In this document: one piece after another, positions 16,736 through 25,258 of the stretch
Position numbering within the stretch: the first letter of the stretch is position 1
Layout: every line of letters begins with the position of its first letter
DNA from: Paractinoplanes maris
Lineage (GTDB): Bacteria > Actinomycetota > Actinomycetes > Mycobacteriales > Micromonosporaceae
Assembly (NCBI RefSeq): GCF_023544465.1
Contig: NZ_JALPVL010000008.1
Span: forward strand, 62,001-126,000
Reading direction: 5' to 3'
DNA: 64,000 nt
Notes under the pieces: model-generated
The model's database searches: none
Seen by the model: only the letters and a program-made list of their open reading frames with translations
What the model was told of the DNA's origin: nothing
Program-made: the position numbers and the translations under genes

Positions 16736-18481
16736 ATGGCAAGGCGATTTAACGTTGCCATTGCGGCCACCGCCGCCTTGGCGCTCGGTGTGGCCGGCTG
16801 CAGCAGCCCGTCGTCGAACAACGACGCGGAGGGCGGCTCGTCCGACGCCGGCAAGATCGAGTCCCAGGTCAACGCGACCGACCCCAACGCCAAGGGCCCG
16901 GCCAAGGAGGTCGAGGGTGCCCGTCCGGGTGGTGTGCTCAACGTCGTTGCGCAGACCACGCCGAACACCTTCGACCCGACGGACATCTACTACGTCGACT
17001 CGAACGAGATCGGCAAGCTGATGTTCCGCACGCCGACCCAGTTCGACATCCGTGACGGCAAGGCCGTTCTCGTCCCGGACCTCACCGACCTGGGCACCCC
17101 GTCGGCCGACAAGCTGACGTGGACCTTCAAGATGCAGCCGAACATCAAGTACGAGGACGGCACGCCCGTCAAGGTCGAGGACCTGGCGTACGCGATCAAG
17201 CGGTCGTTCGCCCACGACGTCTACGTCAACGGCCCGACCTACCAGCAGCAGTACTTCAAGGACGGCGACAAGTACAAGGGTCCCTACAAGGACGGCGACA
17301 CCTACTCCGGCGTGGAGACCCAGGGCACCGACACCCTGGTCATCCACCTGGCCCGCCAGTTCTCGGACCTGCCGTTCTACATGACCTTCCCGATGTTCAC
17401 GCCGATCCCCAAGGCGAAGGACAACCGGCAGGACTACAAGAACAAGCCGCTGTCGACCGGCCCCTACAAGTTCAAGACCTACCAGGCCGGTACGTCGCTG
17501 GTGCTCGAGAAGAACACCAACTGGGACCCGGCCACCGACGCGGTGCGCCACCAGTACCTGGACGGCTACAACTTCCAGTGGGGCGGCGACGCGGTCAAGT
17601 CGCAGCAGGCGGTGCTCAACAGCAACGGCCAGGACGCCAACTCGATCAACTACGACGACCTGGACGCCTCGCTGATCCCGCAGCTGACCGGCGACAAGCG
17701 TGAGCAGCTGGTCCAGGGCCAGAGCTCCTGCAACATCGTGTGGCAGCTCGACACCCGGAAGATCCCGCTGGAGGTCCGCAAGGCGATCGCCAAGGCGTAC
17801 CCCAACGACCAGATCTACAAGGCCGGTGGCTTCAACGACTACGTGGCCGAGCCGTCCAGCACGGTCATGCCGCCCTCGGTGCAGGGCTACGAGAAGTACT
17901 CCCCGGTCCCCGACCTGACCGGCACCGGTGCCGGTGACCCGGCTGCCGCCAAGGCGATGCTCGAGGCGGCGGGCAAGAGCGGCTTCGAGCTGTCGTACTA
18001 CTTCGACAACACCAAGCCGATCACGCAGCAGGTCAGCCAGATCCGGTCCGACGCGCTCACCAAGGCCGGCTTCAAGGTCAAGGCGATCGGCGTCTCCACC
18101 GCCGACCTGCGCACCAAGAAGGGCGACTACGACGCTCCGGTCAACATGGGCCAGAGCCCGGGTGGCTGGTGCTCCGACTGGCCGACCGGTGGTTCGTGGT
18201 TCCCGGTGCTCTTCCAGACCCACAGCATCGCCGACGGCCAGAGCTGGGGCATGCTGAGCGACAAGGCGCTGGACGCCGAGATCACCGCCGTGGCCGACCT
18301 GCCGGCCGAGGAGTCGACCTCTAAGTGGGCCGCCCTCGACAAGAAGGTCATGGAGCTGTACGTCGCGATCCCGCAGTACTACGACAAGATGGCCGTGGTC
18401 AAGGGAACGAACGTCGGCACCACCACCGGTGACCCGACCATGGGTATGCCGAACTTCGCGAACATGTTCCTGAAGAGCTGA
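16736..18481 (+). CDS. ABC transporter substrate-binding lipoprotein (family 5)
   Basis: 581-residue solute-binding protein of the dipeptide/nickel family (SBP_bac_5). It has a lipoprotein signal with lipobox LGVAGC (lipidated Cys22). Family 5 features include GGVLNVVAQTTPNTFDPTD and the helix-rich YEDGTPVKVEDLAYAIKRSF segment. It binds the imported ligand outside the membrane and hands it to the adjacent permeases. ATG 16736 follows agaggag and directly precedes the signal peptide. It lies 31 nt after the first permease gene and is followed by a strong hairpin, which may favour higher expression of this protein. Confidence 0.94.
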   Translation: MARRFNVAIAATAALALGVAGCSSPSSNNDAEGGSSDAGKIESQVNATDPNAKGPAKEVEGARPGGVLNVVAQTTPNTFDPTDIYYVDSNEIGKLMFRTPTQFDIRDGKAVLVPDLTDLGTPSADKLTWTFKMQPNIKYEDGTPVKVEDLAYAIKRSFAHDVYVNGPTYQQQYFKDGDKYKGPYKDGDTYSGVETQGTDTLVIHLARQFSDLPFYMTFPMFTPIPKAKDNRQDYKNKPLSTGPYKFKTYQAGTSLVLEKNTNWDPATDAVRHQYLDGYNFQWGGDAVKSQQAVLNSNGQDANSINYDDLDASLIPQLTGDKREQLVQGQSSCNIVWQLDTRKIPLEVRKAIAKAYPNDQIYKAGGFNDYVAEPSSTVMPPSVQGYEKYSPVPDLTGTGAGDPAAAKAMLEAAGKSGFELSYYFDNTKPITQQVSQIRSDALTKAGFKVKAIGVSTADLRTKKGDYDAPVNMGQSPGGWCSDWPTGGSWFPVLFQTHSIADGQSWGMLSDKALDAEITAVADLPAEESTSKWAALDKKVMELYVAIPQYYDKMAVVKGTNVGTTTGDPTMGMPNFANMFLKS

Positions 18482-18500
18482 CGCAGTAAATCGCTGAAAA

Positions 18501-18544
18501 CCGGGGTGGTCCGGCCTGCCGTTCGGCCGGCCGGGCCACCCCGG
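18501..18544 (+). terminator. Large intra-operon hairpin after the binding-protein gene
   Basis: Arms 18501-18516 (ccggggtggtccggcc) and 18529-18544 pair over 16 bp with a single G-U wobble, around a 12-nt loop. It begins 19 nt after the binding-protein stop and 97 nt before the next permease. There is no T-tract, so a role in partial termination or in protecting the upstream mRNA is likelier than full termination. Confidence 0.8.
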
Positions 18545-18640
18545 GCGCAAGAATGAGACCTCCGGCGCCGCGGCTACCGACGCGCGTCCGATCGAACTCC
18601 CGGGCCCACCCCCGGCGCCGTGATGAAAGAGGAGCAAGCG

Positions 18641-19618
18641 GTGCTGCTGTACATCCTGCGACGCGTCCTGAGCGCGATCTCCGTCGTGATCGTGACGCTG
18701 GTGGCCAGCTTCGCGCTGTTCTTCTTCGCGCCGACCGACCCGGCCGGCGTCATCTGCGGCCCCCGCTGCACCCCCGAGCGGGTCGCCGACATCGAGTCGA
18801 GCCTCGGCCTCGACCAGCCCAAGGTCGAGCAGATCGCCCTCTACATGAAGGGCATCGTCGCCGGGCGTGAGTACTCCACCGGCGGCGTCGTCCGGCACTG
18901 CGACGCCCCCTGCCTCGGCTACTCCTACACGCTGGGCCAGCCGGTGACCAAGCTGATCGCCGCGGCCCTGCCCGTGACGGTCTCCATCGTCCTCGGTGGC
19001 GCCGTCGTTTACCTCATCGTCGGCATCATGGCCGGCACGATCGCGGCTCAGGTACGAGGCACCTCGCTCGACCGGTTCGTGGTCGGCTCCACGCTGGTCG
19101 TCCAGGCCATCCCGTACTTCGTCTTCGCCCTGCTGATCGCCCTCTACGCGACCTTCCTGCCGGACTCGGGCTATCACCCGTTCCTGGACAACCCGTTCGC
19201 CTGGGCCAGCGGTCTGCTCGCGGCCTGGCTGACGATCGGCGTCACCAACGCGGCGTCCTACACCCGATATTCGCGCGCCTCCATGATCGAGGCGCTCGGG
19301 CAGGACTTCGTCCGCACCGCGACCTCCAAGGGCATCAGCCGGCGGCGGGTCGTCTACCGCCACGGCCTGCGGGCCGGCCTCACCCCGGTCGTCACGATCT
19401 TCGGCATCGACCTGGCCTTCCAGCTGACCGGTGCGATCTTCACCGAGAGCATCTTCAACCTGCCGGGCATCGGCCTGCTGACGCTGCGCGCCTTCAACCA
19501 GTACGACCTGCCGGTGCTCATGGGCGGCGTGCTCATCGGCTCGGTGGTACTAGTTGTGATGAACCTCGTCGTGGACATCGTCTACACGGTCCTCGACCCC
19601 CGGGTGCGGCTCGGATGA
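18641..19618 (+). CDS. Peptide/nickel-type ABC transporter permease (DppB-like)
   Basis: 325-residue partner permease. It starts MLLYILRRVLSAISVVIVTL with the typical DppB N-terminal helix. The EAA loop reads EALGQDFVRTATSKGISRRRVVYRHGLR, and the C-terminal helices match the family. An extracytoplasmic insertion near residues 40-100 contains four cysteines (CGPRC, HCDAPC), which could form disulfides. GTG 18641 follows aaagaggag (18626-18634) at a good distance; ATG 18620 lies before this site. It pairs with the DppC-like subunit at the start of the operon. Confidence 0.93.
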   Translation: MLLYILRRVLSAISVVIVTLVASFALFFFAPTDPAGVICGPRCTPERVADIESSLGLDQPKVEQIALYMKGIVAGREYSTGGVVRHCDAPCLGYSYTLGQPVTKLIAAALPVTVSIVLGGAVVYLIVGIMAGTIAAQVRGTSLDRFVVGSTLVVQAIPYFVFALLIALYATFLPDSGYHPFLDNPFAWASGLLAAWLTIGVTNAASYTRYSRASMIEALGQDFVRTATSKGISRRRVVYRHGLRAGLTPVVTIFGIDLAFQLTGAIFTESIFNLPGIGLLTLRAFNQYDLPVLMGGVLIGSVVLVVMNLVVDIVYTVLDPRVRLG

Positions 19619-19667
19619 TCCCGGCCCGCACCCCGCTATCCACTTCCCGCAGCACGAAGGCGGCAGC

Positions 19668-20756
19668 ATGAGCGACCAGACCCCCGGGGCCCCCACCACG
19701 GTGACCCGCGTCCCCCGCGACCCGTCGGCCAACGAGGAGGCCTACCTCGAGGTCAACGACCTCCAGGTGCAGTTCCCCACGGCCGACGGCCTGGTCCGGG
19801 CGGTGCAGGGCCTGAGCTACTCGGTGCCGCTGCGCCGCACGCTGGCGATCGTCGGCGAGTCGGGCTCCGGCAAGAGCGTCTCCAGCATGGCTGTCCTGGG
19901 CCTGCACGACCGCAAGGTCGCCCGGATCACCGGCTCGATCAAGGTCGGCGGCCGTGAGGTCGTCAACATGAGCGACAAGGACCTCGAGGGTTTCCGCGGG
20001 GGCGACGCCGCGATGATCTTCCAGGACCCGCAGTCCTCGCTGCACCCCTACTTCACGGTCGGCAACCAGATCATGGAGTCGTACCGGGCGCACAACAACG
20101 TCAGCAAGCGCGCGGCCAAGGAGCGGGCGGTCGACATGCTCGGCCGGGTCGGCATCCCCAACCCGCGCCGGCGCGTCGACCAGTACCCGCACGAGTTCTC
20201 GGGCGGCATGCGGCAGCGCGCGATGATCGCGATGGCGCTGGTCAACGACCCCAAGCTGCTGATCGCCGACGAGCCGACGACCGCGCTCGACGTGACCGTG
20301 CAGGCGCAGATCCTCGACCTGATCGCCGACCTCCAGCGCGACTTCGGCTCCGCGGTCGTCTTCATCACCCACGACCTGGGTGTGGTGGCCGAGATCGCCG
20401 ACGACATCCTGGTGATGTACGCGGGCACGGCGGTCGAACACGGCCCGGTCAACAAGATCCTCGGTCAACCCCTGCACCCGTACGCCTGGGGTCTGCTCGA
20501 AAGCATCCCGGCGCTCACCGGCGACCCGCAGCCGCTGCACCCGATCCCCGGCTCGCCGCCCAGCCTGCTGGCCGTGCCGTCGGGCTGCCCGTTCCACCCG
20601 CGCTGCGAGTTCAAGGACCGCGTGCCCGACGACTGGTGCACGACGCTGCGGCCCGACCTCATCCCGCGGACGGCAGATCTGGGCCGCTCCTCGCGGTGCC
20701 ATCTGAAGGATCCCGACAGGATCTTCGAGACCGAAATCCTGCCCCGGCTGCCGTAA
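19668..20756 (+). CDS. ABC transporter ATP-binding protein (DppD/OppD-like)
   Basis: 362-residue ATPase of the oligopeptide/nickel importer family. It shows Walker A GESGSGKS, Q-loop FQDPQSSLHP, signature SGGMRQR, Walker B LLIADEPTTALDVT and H-loop FITHDLG. The C-terminal oligopeptide/dipeptide extension includes CPFHPRCEFKD, a cysteine-rich element found in this group that can hold an iron-sulfur cluster. It lies 49 nt after the DppB-like gene and 14 nt before the second ATPase; the two are expected to form a heterodimer under the permeases. Confidence 0.95.
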   Translation: MSDQTPGAPTTVTRVPRDPSANEEAYLEVNDLQVQFPTADGLVRAVQGLSYSVPLRRTLAIVGESGSGKSVSSMAVLGLHDRKVARITGSIKVGGREVVNMSDKDLEGFRGGDAAMIFQDPQSSLHPYFTVGNQIMESYRAHNNVSKRAAKERAVDMLGRVGIPNPRRRVDQYPHEFSGGMRQRAMIAMALVNDPKLLIADEPTTALDVTVQAQILDLIADLQRDFGSAVVFITHDLGVVAEIADDILVMYAGTAVEHGPVNKILGQPLHPYAWGLLESIPALTGDPQPLHPIPGSPPSLLAVPSGCPFHPRCEFKDRVPDDWCTTLRPDLIPRTADLGRSSRCHLKDPDRIFETEILPRLP

Positions 20757-20770
20757 GAGAGACCACTGCG

Positions 20771-21829
20771 ATGACCGAAACCACGACCCCCGCCAAGTCC
20801 GGCGTCCGCACGGTGCCCGGGGCTCCGCTGCTCGAGCTCGACGGCGTCAAGATGCACTTCAAGACCAAGGGCGAGGGCTTCCTGGCCCGCCGCACCCAGT
20901 GGGTGCAGGCCGTCGACGGTGTCGACCTGACCGTCGGCGCGGGTGAGACGATCGGCCTGGTCGGCGAGTCCGGCTGTGGCAAGTCGACCACCGCCCGCCT
21001 GATCACGCGGCTGCTCGAGCCGACCGCGGGCGAGATCCGATACCAGGGCGTCGACATCGCGCACATGTCGGAGCGCCAGCTGCGTCCCTACCGCCGCGAG
21101 ATCCAGCTGATCTTCCAGGACCCGTACTCGTCGCTGAACCCGCGGCACACGGTCGGCACGATCGTCGGCACGGCGCTGCGGACGCACGGCATGGTCGCCA
21201 AGAGCGGCGAGCTGTCCCGGGTGCAGGAGCTGCTCGAGGTCGTCGGTCTCAACCCGGAGCACTACAACCGCTACCCGCACGAGTTCTCCGGCGGCCAGCG
21301 CCAGCGCATCGGCATCGCCCGCGCGCTCGCGGCCCGGCCGAAGATCATCGTGGCCGACGAGCCGGTGTCGGCGCTCGACGTGTCGATCCAGGCCCAGGTG
21401 ATGAACCTGCTCGAGAGCCTGCGCTCGGAGCTGGGCATCGCGTTCGTCTTCATCGCGCACGACCTCGGCGTGGTGCGGCACTTCTGCGACCGGGTCGCGG
21501 TCATGTATCTCGGCCGGGTCGTCGAGGAGGGCCCGCGCGACGCGCTCTACCAGAAGCCGCAGCACCCGTACACGCAGGCGCTGCTCTCGGCGGTGCCGGA
21601 CATCGGCGTGGTCCGCGGCGTCCCCCCGAAGAACCGGATCCGCCTGGTCGGCGACGTGCCCAGCCCGGTCGACCCGCCCTCGGGCTGCCGCTTCCGCACC
21701 CGCTGCTGGAAGGCGCAGGACATCTGCGCCACCGAGGACCCGGCCCTCATCGAGCGCGCCCCGGCCCAGCGGGTGGCCTGCCACTTCGCCGAGCCGCCGG
21801 CCGAGTCGATCCTCGCGGAGACGGCCTGA
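20771..21829 (+). CDS. ABC transporter ATP-binding protein (DppF/OppF-like)
   Basis: 352-residue second ATPase. It shows Walker A GESGCGKST, Q-loop FQDPYSSLNPRHTVG, signature SGGQRQR, Walker B IIVADEPVSALDVS and H-loop IAHDLG. The C-terminal CRFRTRCWKAQDIC motif matches the OppF-type cysteine extension. The start at ATG 20771 is preceded by a gagag ribosome site; the frame is open further upstream within the previous gene but without ABC character. It completes a C-A-B-D-F gene order for the importer. Confidence 0.95.
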   Translation: MTETTTPAKSGVRTVPGAPLLELDGVKMHFKTKGEGFLARRTQWVQAVDGVDLTVGAGETIGLVGESGCGKSTTARLITRLLEPTAGEIRYQGVDIAHMSERQLRPYRREIQLIFQDPYSSLNPRHTVGTIVGTALRTHGMVAKSGELSRVQELLEVVGLNPEHYNRYPHEFSGGQRQRIGIARALAARPKIIVADEPVSALDVSIQAQVMNLLESLRSELGIAFVFIAHDLGVVRHFCDRVAVMYLGRVVEEGPRDALYQKPQHPYTQALLSAVPDIGVVRGVPPKNRIRLVGDVPSPVDPPSGCRFRTRCWKAQDICATEDPALIERAPAQRVACHFAEPPAESILAETA

Positions 21830-21831
21830 CC

Positions 21832-22449
21832 TTGGTCCCGCCGCCCCGCCAATCCGTCTATCGCACCAAGGCCTACCGGGTCCGGCAGCGCTCGCTCATC
21901 GCGCTGGCCGGGCTCGCCCTGTTGCTGACCGGGTACGGTCTCGGTCGCTGGCAGGACACGCCGGCCCCGTCGGCGGCGGCTCTGCCGGTTCCGGTGGCGC
22001 CGTCGTCGGTCTCCCCGCCACCCGGGCCGGCCAGCGAACCGCCCGAGCCGACGGTCTATCCGGCGTTGCAGGCCGAGGCGGCCGACGGCACCATGGGCAC
22101 TGAGGCGCAGCCGACCGAGGACGAGGGCGGCGGGCAGAACGTCGGCTGGATCGCCAACGGCGACCAGCTGCGGTTCGACGATGTCGACTTCGGACCGGTG
22201 GCGGCGACCAAGCTCGACGTGCGGGTGGCGTCGGACGCCGAGGGCGGGCGGATGGAGATCCGGCTCGACGGGGCCGACCAGGCGCCGATCGGCACGCTGA
22301 ACGTCACCAGGACGGGCGGCTGGCAGAAATGGCGGACCGACCAGGTCGACATCACGCCGACGACCGGTAACCACACGGTCTTCCTGGTCTTCGTGCGCGG
22401 CGACGGCGCCGAGTTCGTGAACCTGAACTGGTTGCAGTTCGTCCACTGA
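21832..22449 (+). CDS. Membrane-anchored carbohydrate-binding (CBM6-like) protein
   Basis: 205-residue protein. It has a basic N-terminus, one membrane helix (about 20-40, LIALAGLALLLTGYGLG), a Pro-rich spacer (about 44-75) and a C-terminal beta-sandwich resembling CBM6/CBM35 modules (YPALQAEAADG, then VGWIANGDQLRFDDVDFG, LDVRVASDAEGGRMEIRLDG, and FVNLNWLQFV). It has no catalytic domain, so it probably binds a glycan at the cell surface. A TTG start two bases after the DppF-like stop is the only upstream option, which suggests cotranscription with the importer and a glycan or glycopeptide ligand. Confidence 0.75.
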   Translation: MVPPPRQSVYRTKAYRVRQRSLIALAGLALLLTGYGLGRWQDTPAPSAAALPVPVAPSSVSPPPGPASEPPEPTVYPALQAEAADGTMGTEAQPTEDEGGGQNVGWIANGDQLRFDDVDFGPVAATKLDVRVASDAEGGRMEIRLDGADQAPIGTLNVTRTGGWQKWRTDQVDITPTTGNHTVFLVFVRGDGAEFVNLNWLQFVH

Positions 22450-22451
22450 GA

Positions 22452-22476
22452 AAGCCGCGCGGGGAACGCGCGGCTT
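22452..22476. terminator. Bidirectional terminator hairpin
   Basis: A perfect 10-bp stem (aagccgcgcg 22452-22461, cgcgcggctt 22467-22476) with loop gggaa. It sits between two convergent genes, 3 nt after the CBM6-like stop and 6 nt before the hsp20 stop. Confidence 0.88.
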
Positions 22477-22482
22477 GTCTCG

Positions 22483-22869
22483 TCAGGCGGCTGCGGCCGC
22501 CAGCTCACTCGTACGGGGCTCGTGGACGACCGGAATGTGCAAGGTGACCACTCCGTTGTCGCAGCGGGCCTCGAGGCGATCGGTGTCCAGCGACTCGGAC
22601 TCGCTCAGATCGACCTCGCGGGTCACCGGGCCCGCGGCCGGCGTGCCGGCCTCGGCCGTGTCCGCGCGACGCTGCACGCGAACGGTCAGAACACCGTCGT
22701 CGACGGAGATGTCGATACCGGCCTTGTCGATTCCCGGCAGGTCGATGTCGACGTAGAAGGTCCCGTCGATCCGGTACGCGGCGAGCCGTGCCCCGGAGTG
22801 GCGGGTGCTGTCGAACACGCGGCAGGTGAGCTGGTCGAGCTCACGAACCGTCGCGCCGTGAGGCGACAT
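22483..22869 (-). CDS. Hsp20 / alpha-crystallin small heat-shock protein
   Basis: 128-residue holdase chaperone. The alpha-crystallin domain is visible as FYVDIDLPGIDKAGIDISVDDGVLTVRVQRR, with a late EARCDNGVVTLHIPV strand containing the usual GVxxLxIP-type motif. The start ATG 22869 follows ggagg (minus strand) at normal spacing; upstream codons in the same frame look non-coding. Small heat-shock proteins bind unfolding proteins and pass them to Hsp70. The gene is monocistronic and ends in a shared terminator hairpin. Confidence 0.92.
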   Translation of the reverse strand: MSPHGATVRELDQLTCRVFDSTRHSGARLAAYRIDGTFYVDIDLPGIDKAGIDISVDDGVLTVRVQRRADTAEAGTPAAGPVTREVDLSESESLDTDRLEARCDNGVVTLHIPVVHEPRTSELAAAAA

Positions 22870-23227
22870 GGTGGTTCCTCCAGGCGGAGTTCTTCTCTGC
22901 GTTCGGCCCGGGCGGGGTGAGCTCGGGTCCGGTCTGGCCAACGGAGATTCTGGCCTCCGAATTCCCATAGGGACATGACCGGCGTCACGATCCGGACGAA
23001 ACTTTCGTTACGATCTGTTGTCGTCGAGCCGAAATTCGACTACCTCTCAGGCGTGCCCTCACCACCACCAATTCTCTGGTGGCAGGTGCTGCCGCTGACC
23101 AGGCGCGGGTCAGCGGGCGGTGGCCCACCCTGGCACTCAGCGTGACGGTTCTCTCGTAGCCCGGGTGCTCACCGTCACCACCGTTCCGACGGTTCTCGTC
23201 GTCGAACAAGTGTTCTATAGTGACGGC
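22870..23227. other. 358-nt divergent region between hsp20 and dinB
   Basis: It contains the promoters of both genes. Visible elements are a short hairpin (CCACCA 23065-23070, TGGTGG 23077-23082) and, at the right end, the dinB SOS box and -10. No repeated CIRCE or HAIR element for hsp20 was recognised. No coding sequence is supported. Confidence 0.6.
23202..23221 (+). promoter_or_regulatory. LexA (SOS) box and -10 of dinB
   Basis: TCGAAC-AAGT-GTTCTA at 23202-23217 matches the actinobacterial LexA consensus (CGAAC-N4-GTTCG) except at the last positions. It directly overlaps a -10 hexamer TATAGT (23216-23221). Bound LexA would occlude the promoter, so DNA-damage induction is expected. Confidence 0.82.
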
Positions 23228-24403
23228 GTGGTGATCCTGCACGCCGACCTCGACGCCTTCTACGCGTCGGTCGAGCAGCGTGACGACCCGGCGTTGCGCG
23301 GTCGCCCGGTGCTGGTCGGCGGCGGGGTCGTGCTGGCCGCCAGCTACGAGGCGAAAGCGCGGGGTGTGCGCACCCCGATGGGCATCGCCCAGGCCCGCGC
23401 GATCTGCCCGGCGGCGATCCTGGTGTCCCCGCGCATGACGGCCTACTCCACCGCCAGCAAGGCCGTCTTCGAGATCTTCCGGGACACGACTCCGCTGGTC
23501 GAGGGCATCTCCATCGACGAGGCGTTCCTCGACGTGGGCGGCCTGCTGCGGGTCAGCGGCACCCCGCGCGAGATCGCCACCCGCCTGCGGGCCGAGGTGC
23601 GCGACCAGGTCGGCCTGCCCATCACGGTGGGCATCGCCGGCACGAAGTTCCTGGCCAAGGTGGCGAGCGCGGCCGGCAAGCCGGACGGTCTGCTCGAGGT
23701 GCCGGCCGGCGGCGAGCTGGCGTTCCTGCATCCGCTGCCGGTCGAGCGGCTGTGGGGCGTCGGCCCGGTGACCTCGGCCAAGCTGCGCGAGCACCGCATC
23801 ACCACGGTGGCCGACGTGGCCCGCATCGGCGAGGCCGCACTGGTGTCGATGCTCGGCCCGGGCGCCGGCCGCCATCTGAACGCGCTCGCCCACAACCGTG
23901 ACCCCCGCCGCGTCCGGGTGGGGCACCGGCGCGGCTCGATCGGTGCGCAGTGTGCCCTGGGCCGGCGCCCCCGCCCGTTCACCGAGATCGAGGCCACCCT
24001 CGACGCACTGGTCGACCGCGTGACCCGGCGGATGCGCGGCGCCCACCGGGCCGGCCGCACGATCACGGTGCGCCTGCGGTTCGACGACTTCGGCCGCGCC
24101 ACCCGCTCCCGGTCCCTGCTCAAGGCGACCATGCAGACCCGGGCCATCCAGACCACGGCCCGCGACCTGCTCCACGAGGCCCGCCCGCTGATCGCCGAAC
24201 GCGGCCTCACCCTGGTCGGCGTGGCCGTCAGCAACCTGGACGGCGACGGCCACGTGCAGCCGTCCCTCTTCGACGAGGCCGACGACGACCGTCTCGACGT
24301 GGCCGTCGACGCGGTCCGCGACCGCTTCGGCTCGTCGTCGCTCTCCCGAGCAGCCACAATCGGCCGCGAGCTGGGCCCCTCAGTCCCGATCCTGCCCGAC
24401 TGA
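23228..24403 (+). CDS. dinB: DNA polymerase IV (Y-family translesion polymerase)
   Basis: 391-residue Y-family polymerase. Near the N-terminus ILHADLDAFYASVEQ supplies the first catalytic aspartate (D7) and the aromatic/steric-gate region. SIDEAFLDV supplies D97/E98. Helix-hairpin-helix segments LWGVGPVTSAKL and VSMLGPGAGRHLNALA and the little-finger domain follow. It performs error-prone lesion bypass. GTG 23228 is preferred because it lies 6 nt after the -10 TATAGT, implying a leaderless SOS-induced transcript. The frame stays open upstream to 23120, but that part lies in the promoter. A C-terminal QPSLF motif resembles a clamp-binding peptide. Confidence 0.95.
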   Translation: MVILHADLDAFYASVEQRDDPALRGRPVLVGGGVVLAASYEAKARGVRTPMGIAQARAICPAAILVSPRMTAYSTASKAVFEIFRDTTPLVEGISIDEAFLDVGGLLRVSGTPREIATRLRAEVRDQVGLPITVGIAGTKFLAKVASAAGKPDGLLEVPAGGELAFLHPLPVERLWGVGPVTSAKLREHRITTVADVARIGEAALVSMLGPGAGRHLNALAHNRDPRRVRVGHRRGSIGAQCALGRRPRPFTEIEATLDALVDRVTRRMRGAHRAGRTITVRLRFDDFGRATRSRSLLKATMQTRAIQTTARDLLHEARPLIAERGLTLVGVAVSNLDGDGHVQPSLFDEADDDRLDVAVDAVRDRFGSSSLSRAATIGRELGPSVPILPD

Positions 24404-24505
24404 CCCCCGGCCCGCCGCACCGATGGAGGCTGACAACGGCGGTTTTCCCGGGCCGGCCGGGAGGTGATCCCGGAGGGGCCGGGGGCGTCGGGCACACTGG
24501 TGCGG

Positions 24506-25258
24506 GTGCGGAAGATCAGTCTGATCGGGATCGGCGCGGGCGACCCGGACCACCTCACCCTGCAAGCGGCCAAGGCGATCGGGCGGACCGACGTCTTCTT
24601 CCTGCTCGACAAGGGCGAGACCAAGCAGAGCATGATCGATCTGCGGGAGCGGATCGTACGCGGCTATTCGAAGCCGACCCGCCGCATGGTGTCCGGCCGC
24701 GACCCCGACCGTGACCGCACGCCGGCCGACTACGAGGGCACGGTCGAGGACTGGCGGCACCGCCGGGCCCTGGTGATCGAGGAGATGCTGGTCGAGCACC
24801 TGCGCGAGGACGAGACCGGCTCCTTCCTGGTCTGGGGAGACCCTTCCCTGTACGACTCGTCGATGGCGATCCTCGACGAGGTGCTGGCCCGGGGGAACAT
24901 CGTTTTCGAGTACGAGGTGATCCCCGGTATCAGCAGCGTGTCGGCGCTCGCGGCCAAGCACCGGGTGCCGCTCAACCGGGTCGGCCGGCCGTTCCAGGTG
25001 ACGACCGGCCGCCGGTTGGCCGAGGGGTGGCCCGAGGGCGTCGACGACGTGGTCGTGATGCTCGACGCCCAGCAGGCCTTCACCGCGTTCCCCGACGTGG
25101 ACATCTTCTGGGGCGCCTACGTGAGCACGCCCGACGAGATCCTGCGCTCCGGCCGCGTCTCCGAGGTCGCCGACGACATCGTGGAGACGCGAACCGCCGC
25201 CCGTGACCAGCACGGCTGGATCATGGACACGTACCTGCTGCGCCGGCCCTCCTTCTAG
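24506..25258 (+). CDS. cobF: Precorrin-6A synthase (deacetylating)
   Basis: 250-residue SAM-dependent C1-methyltransferase that also releases the C20 fragment as acetate in aerobic cobalamin synthesis. It shows the family N-terminus ISLIGIGAGDPDHLTLQAAKAI, then VFFLLDKGETK, GSFLVWGDPSLYDSS and YEVIPGISSVSALAA, all typical of CobF. GTG 24506 is chosen by length and by a -10-like CACACT 7 nt before it; GTG 24500 or 24464 are possible. It lies about 22 kb from the cobGHI cluster. It converges with an MFS gene, the two stops sharing the palindrome CTAG. Confidence 0.93.
   Translation: MRKISLIGIGAGDPDHLTLQAAKAIGRTDVFFLLDKGETKQSMIDLRERIVRGYSKPTRRMVSGRDPDRDRTPADYEGTVEDWRHRRALVIEEMLVEHLREDETGSFLVWGDPSLYDSSMAILDEVLARGNIVFEYEVIPGISSVSALAAKHRVPLNRVGRPFQVTTGRRLAEGWPEGVDDVVVMLDAQQAFTAFPDVDIFWGAYVSTPDEILRSGRVSEVADDIVETRTAARDQHGWIMDTYLLRRPSF

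Noticed and set aside
16628..19363. A 911-codon antisense frame under the ABC importer
   Set aside because: Composition is that of a shadow frame; the plus-strand genes have clear families and ribosome sites.
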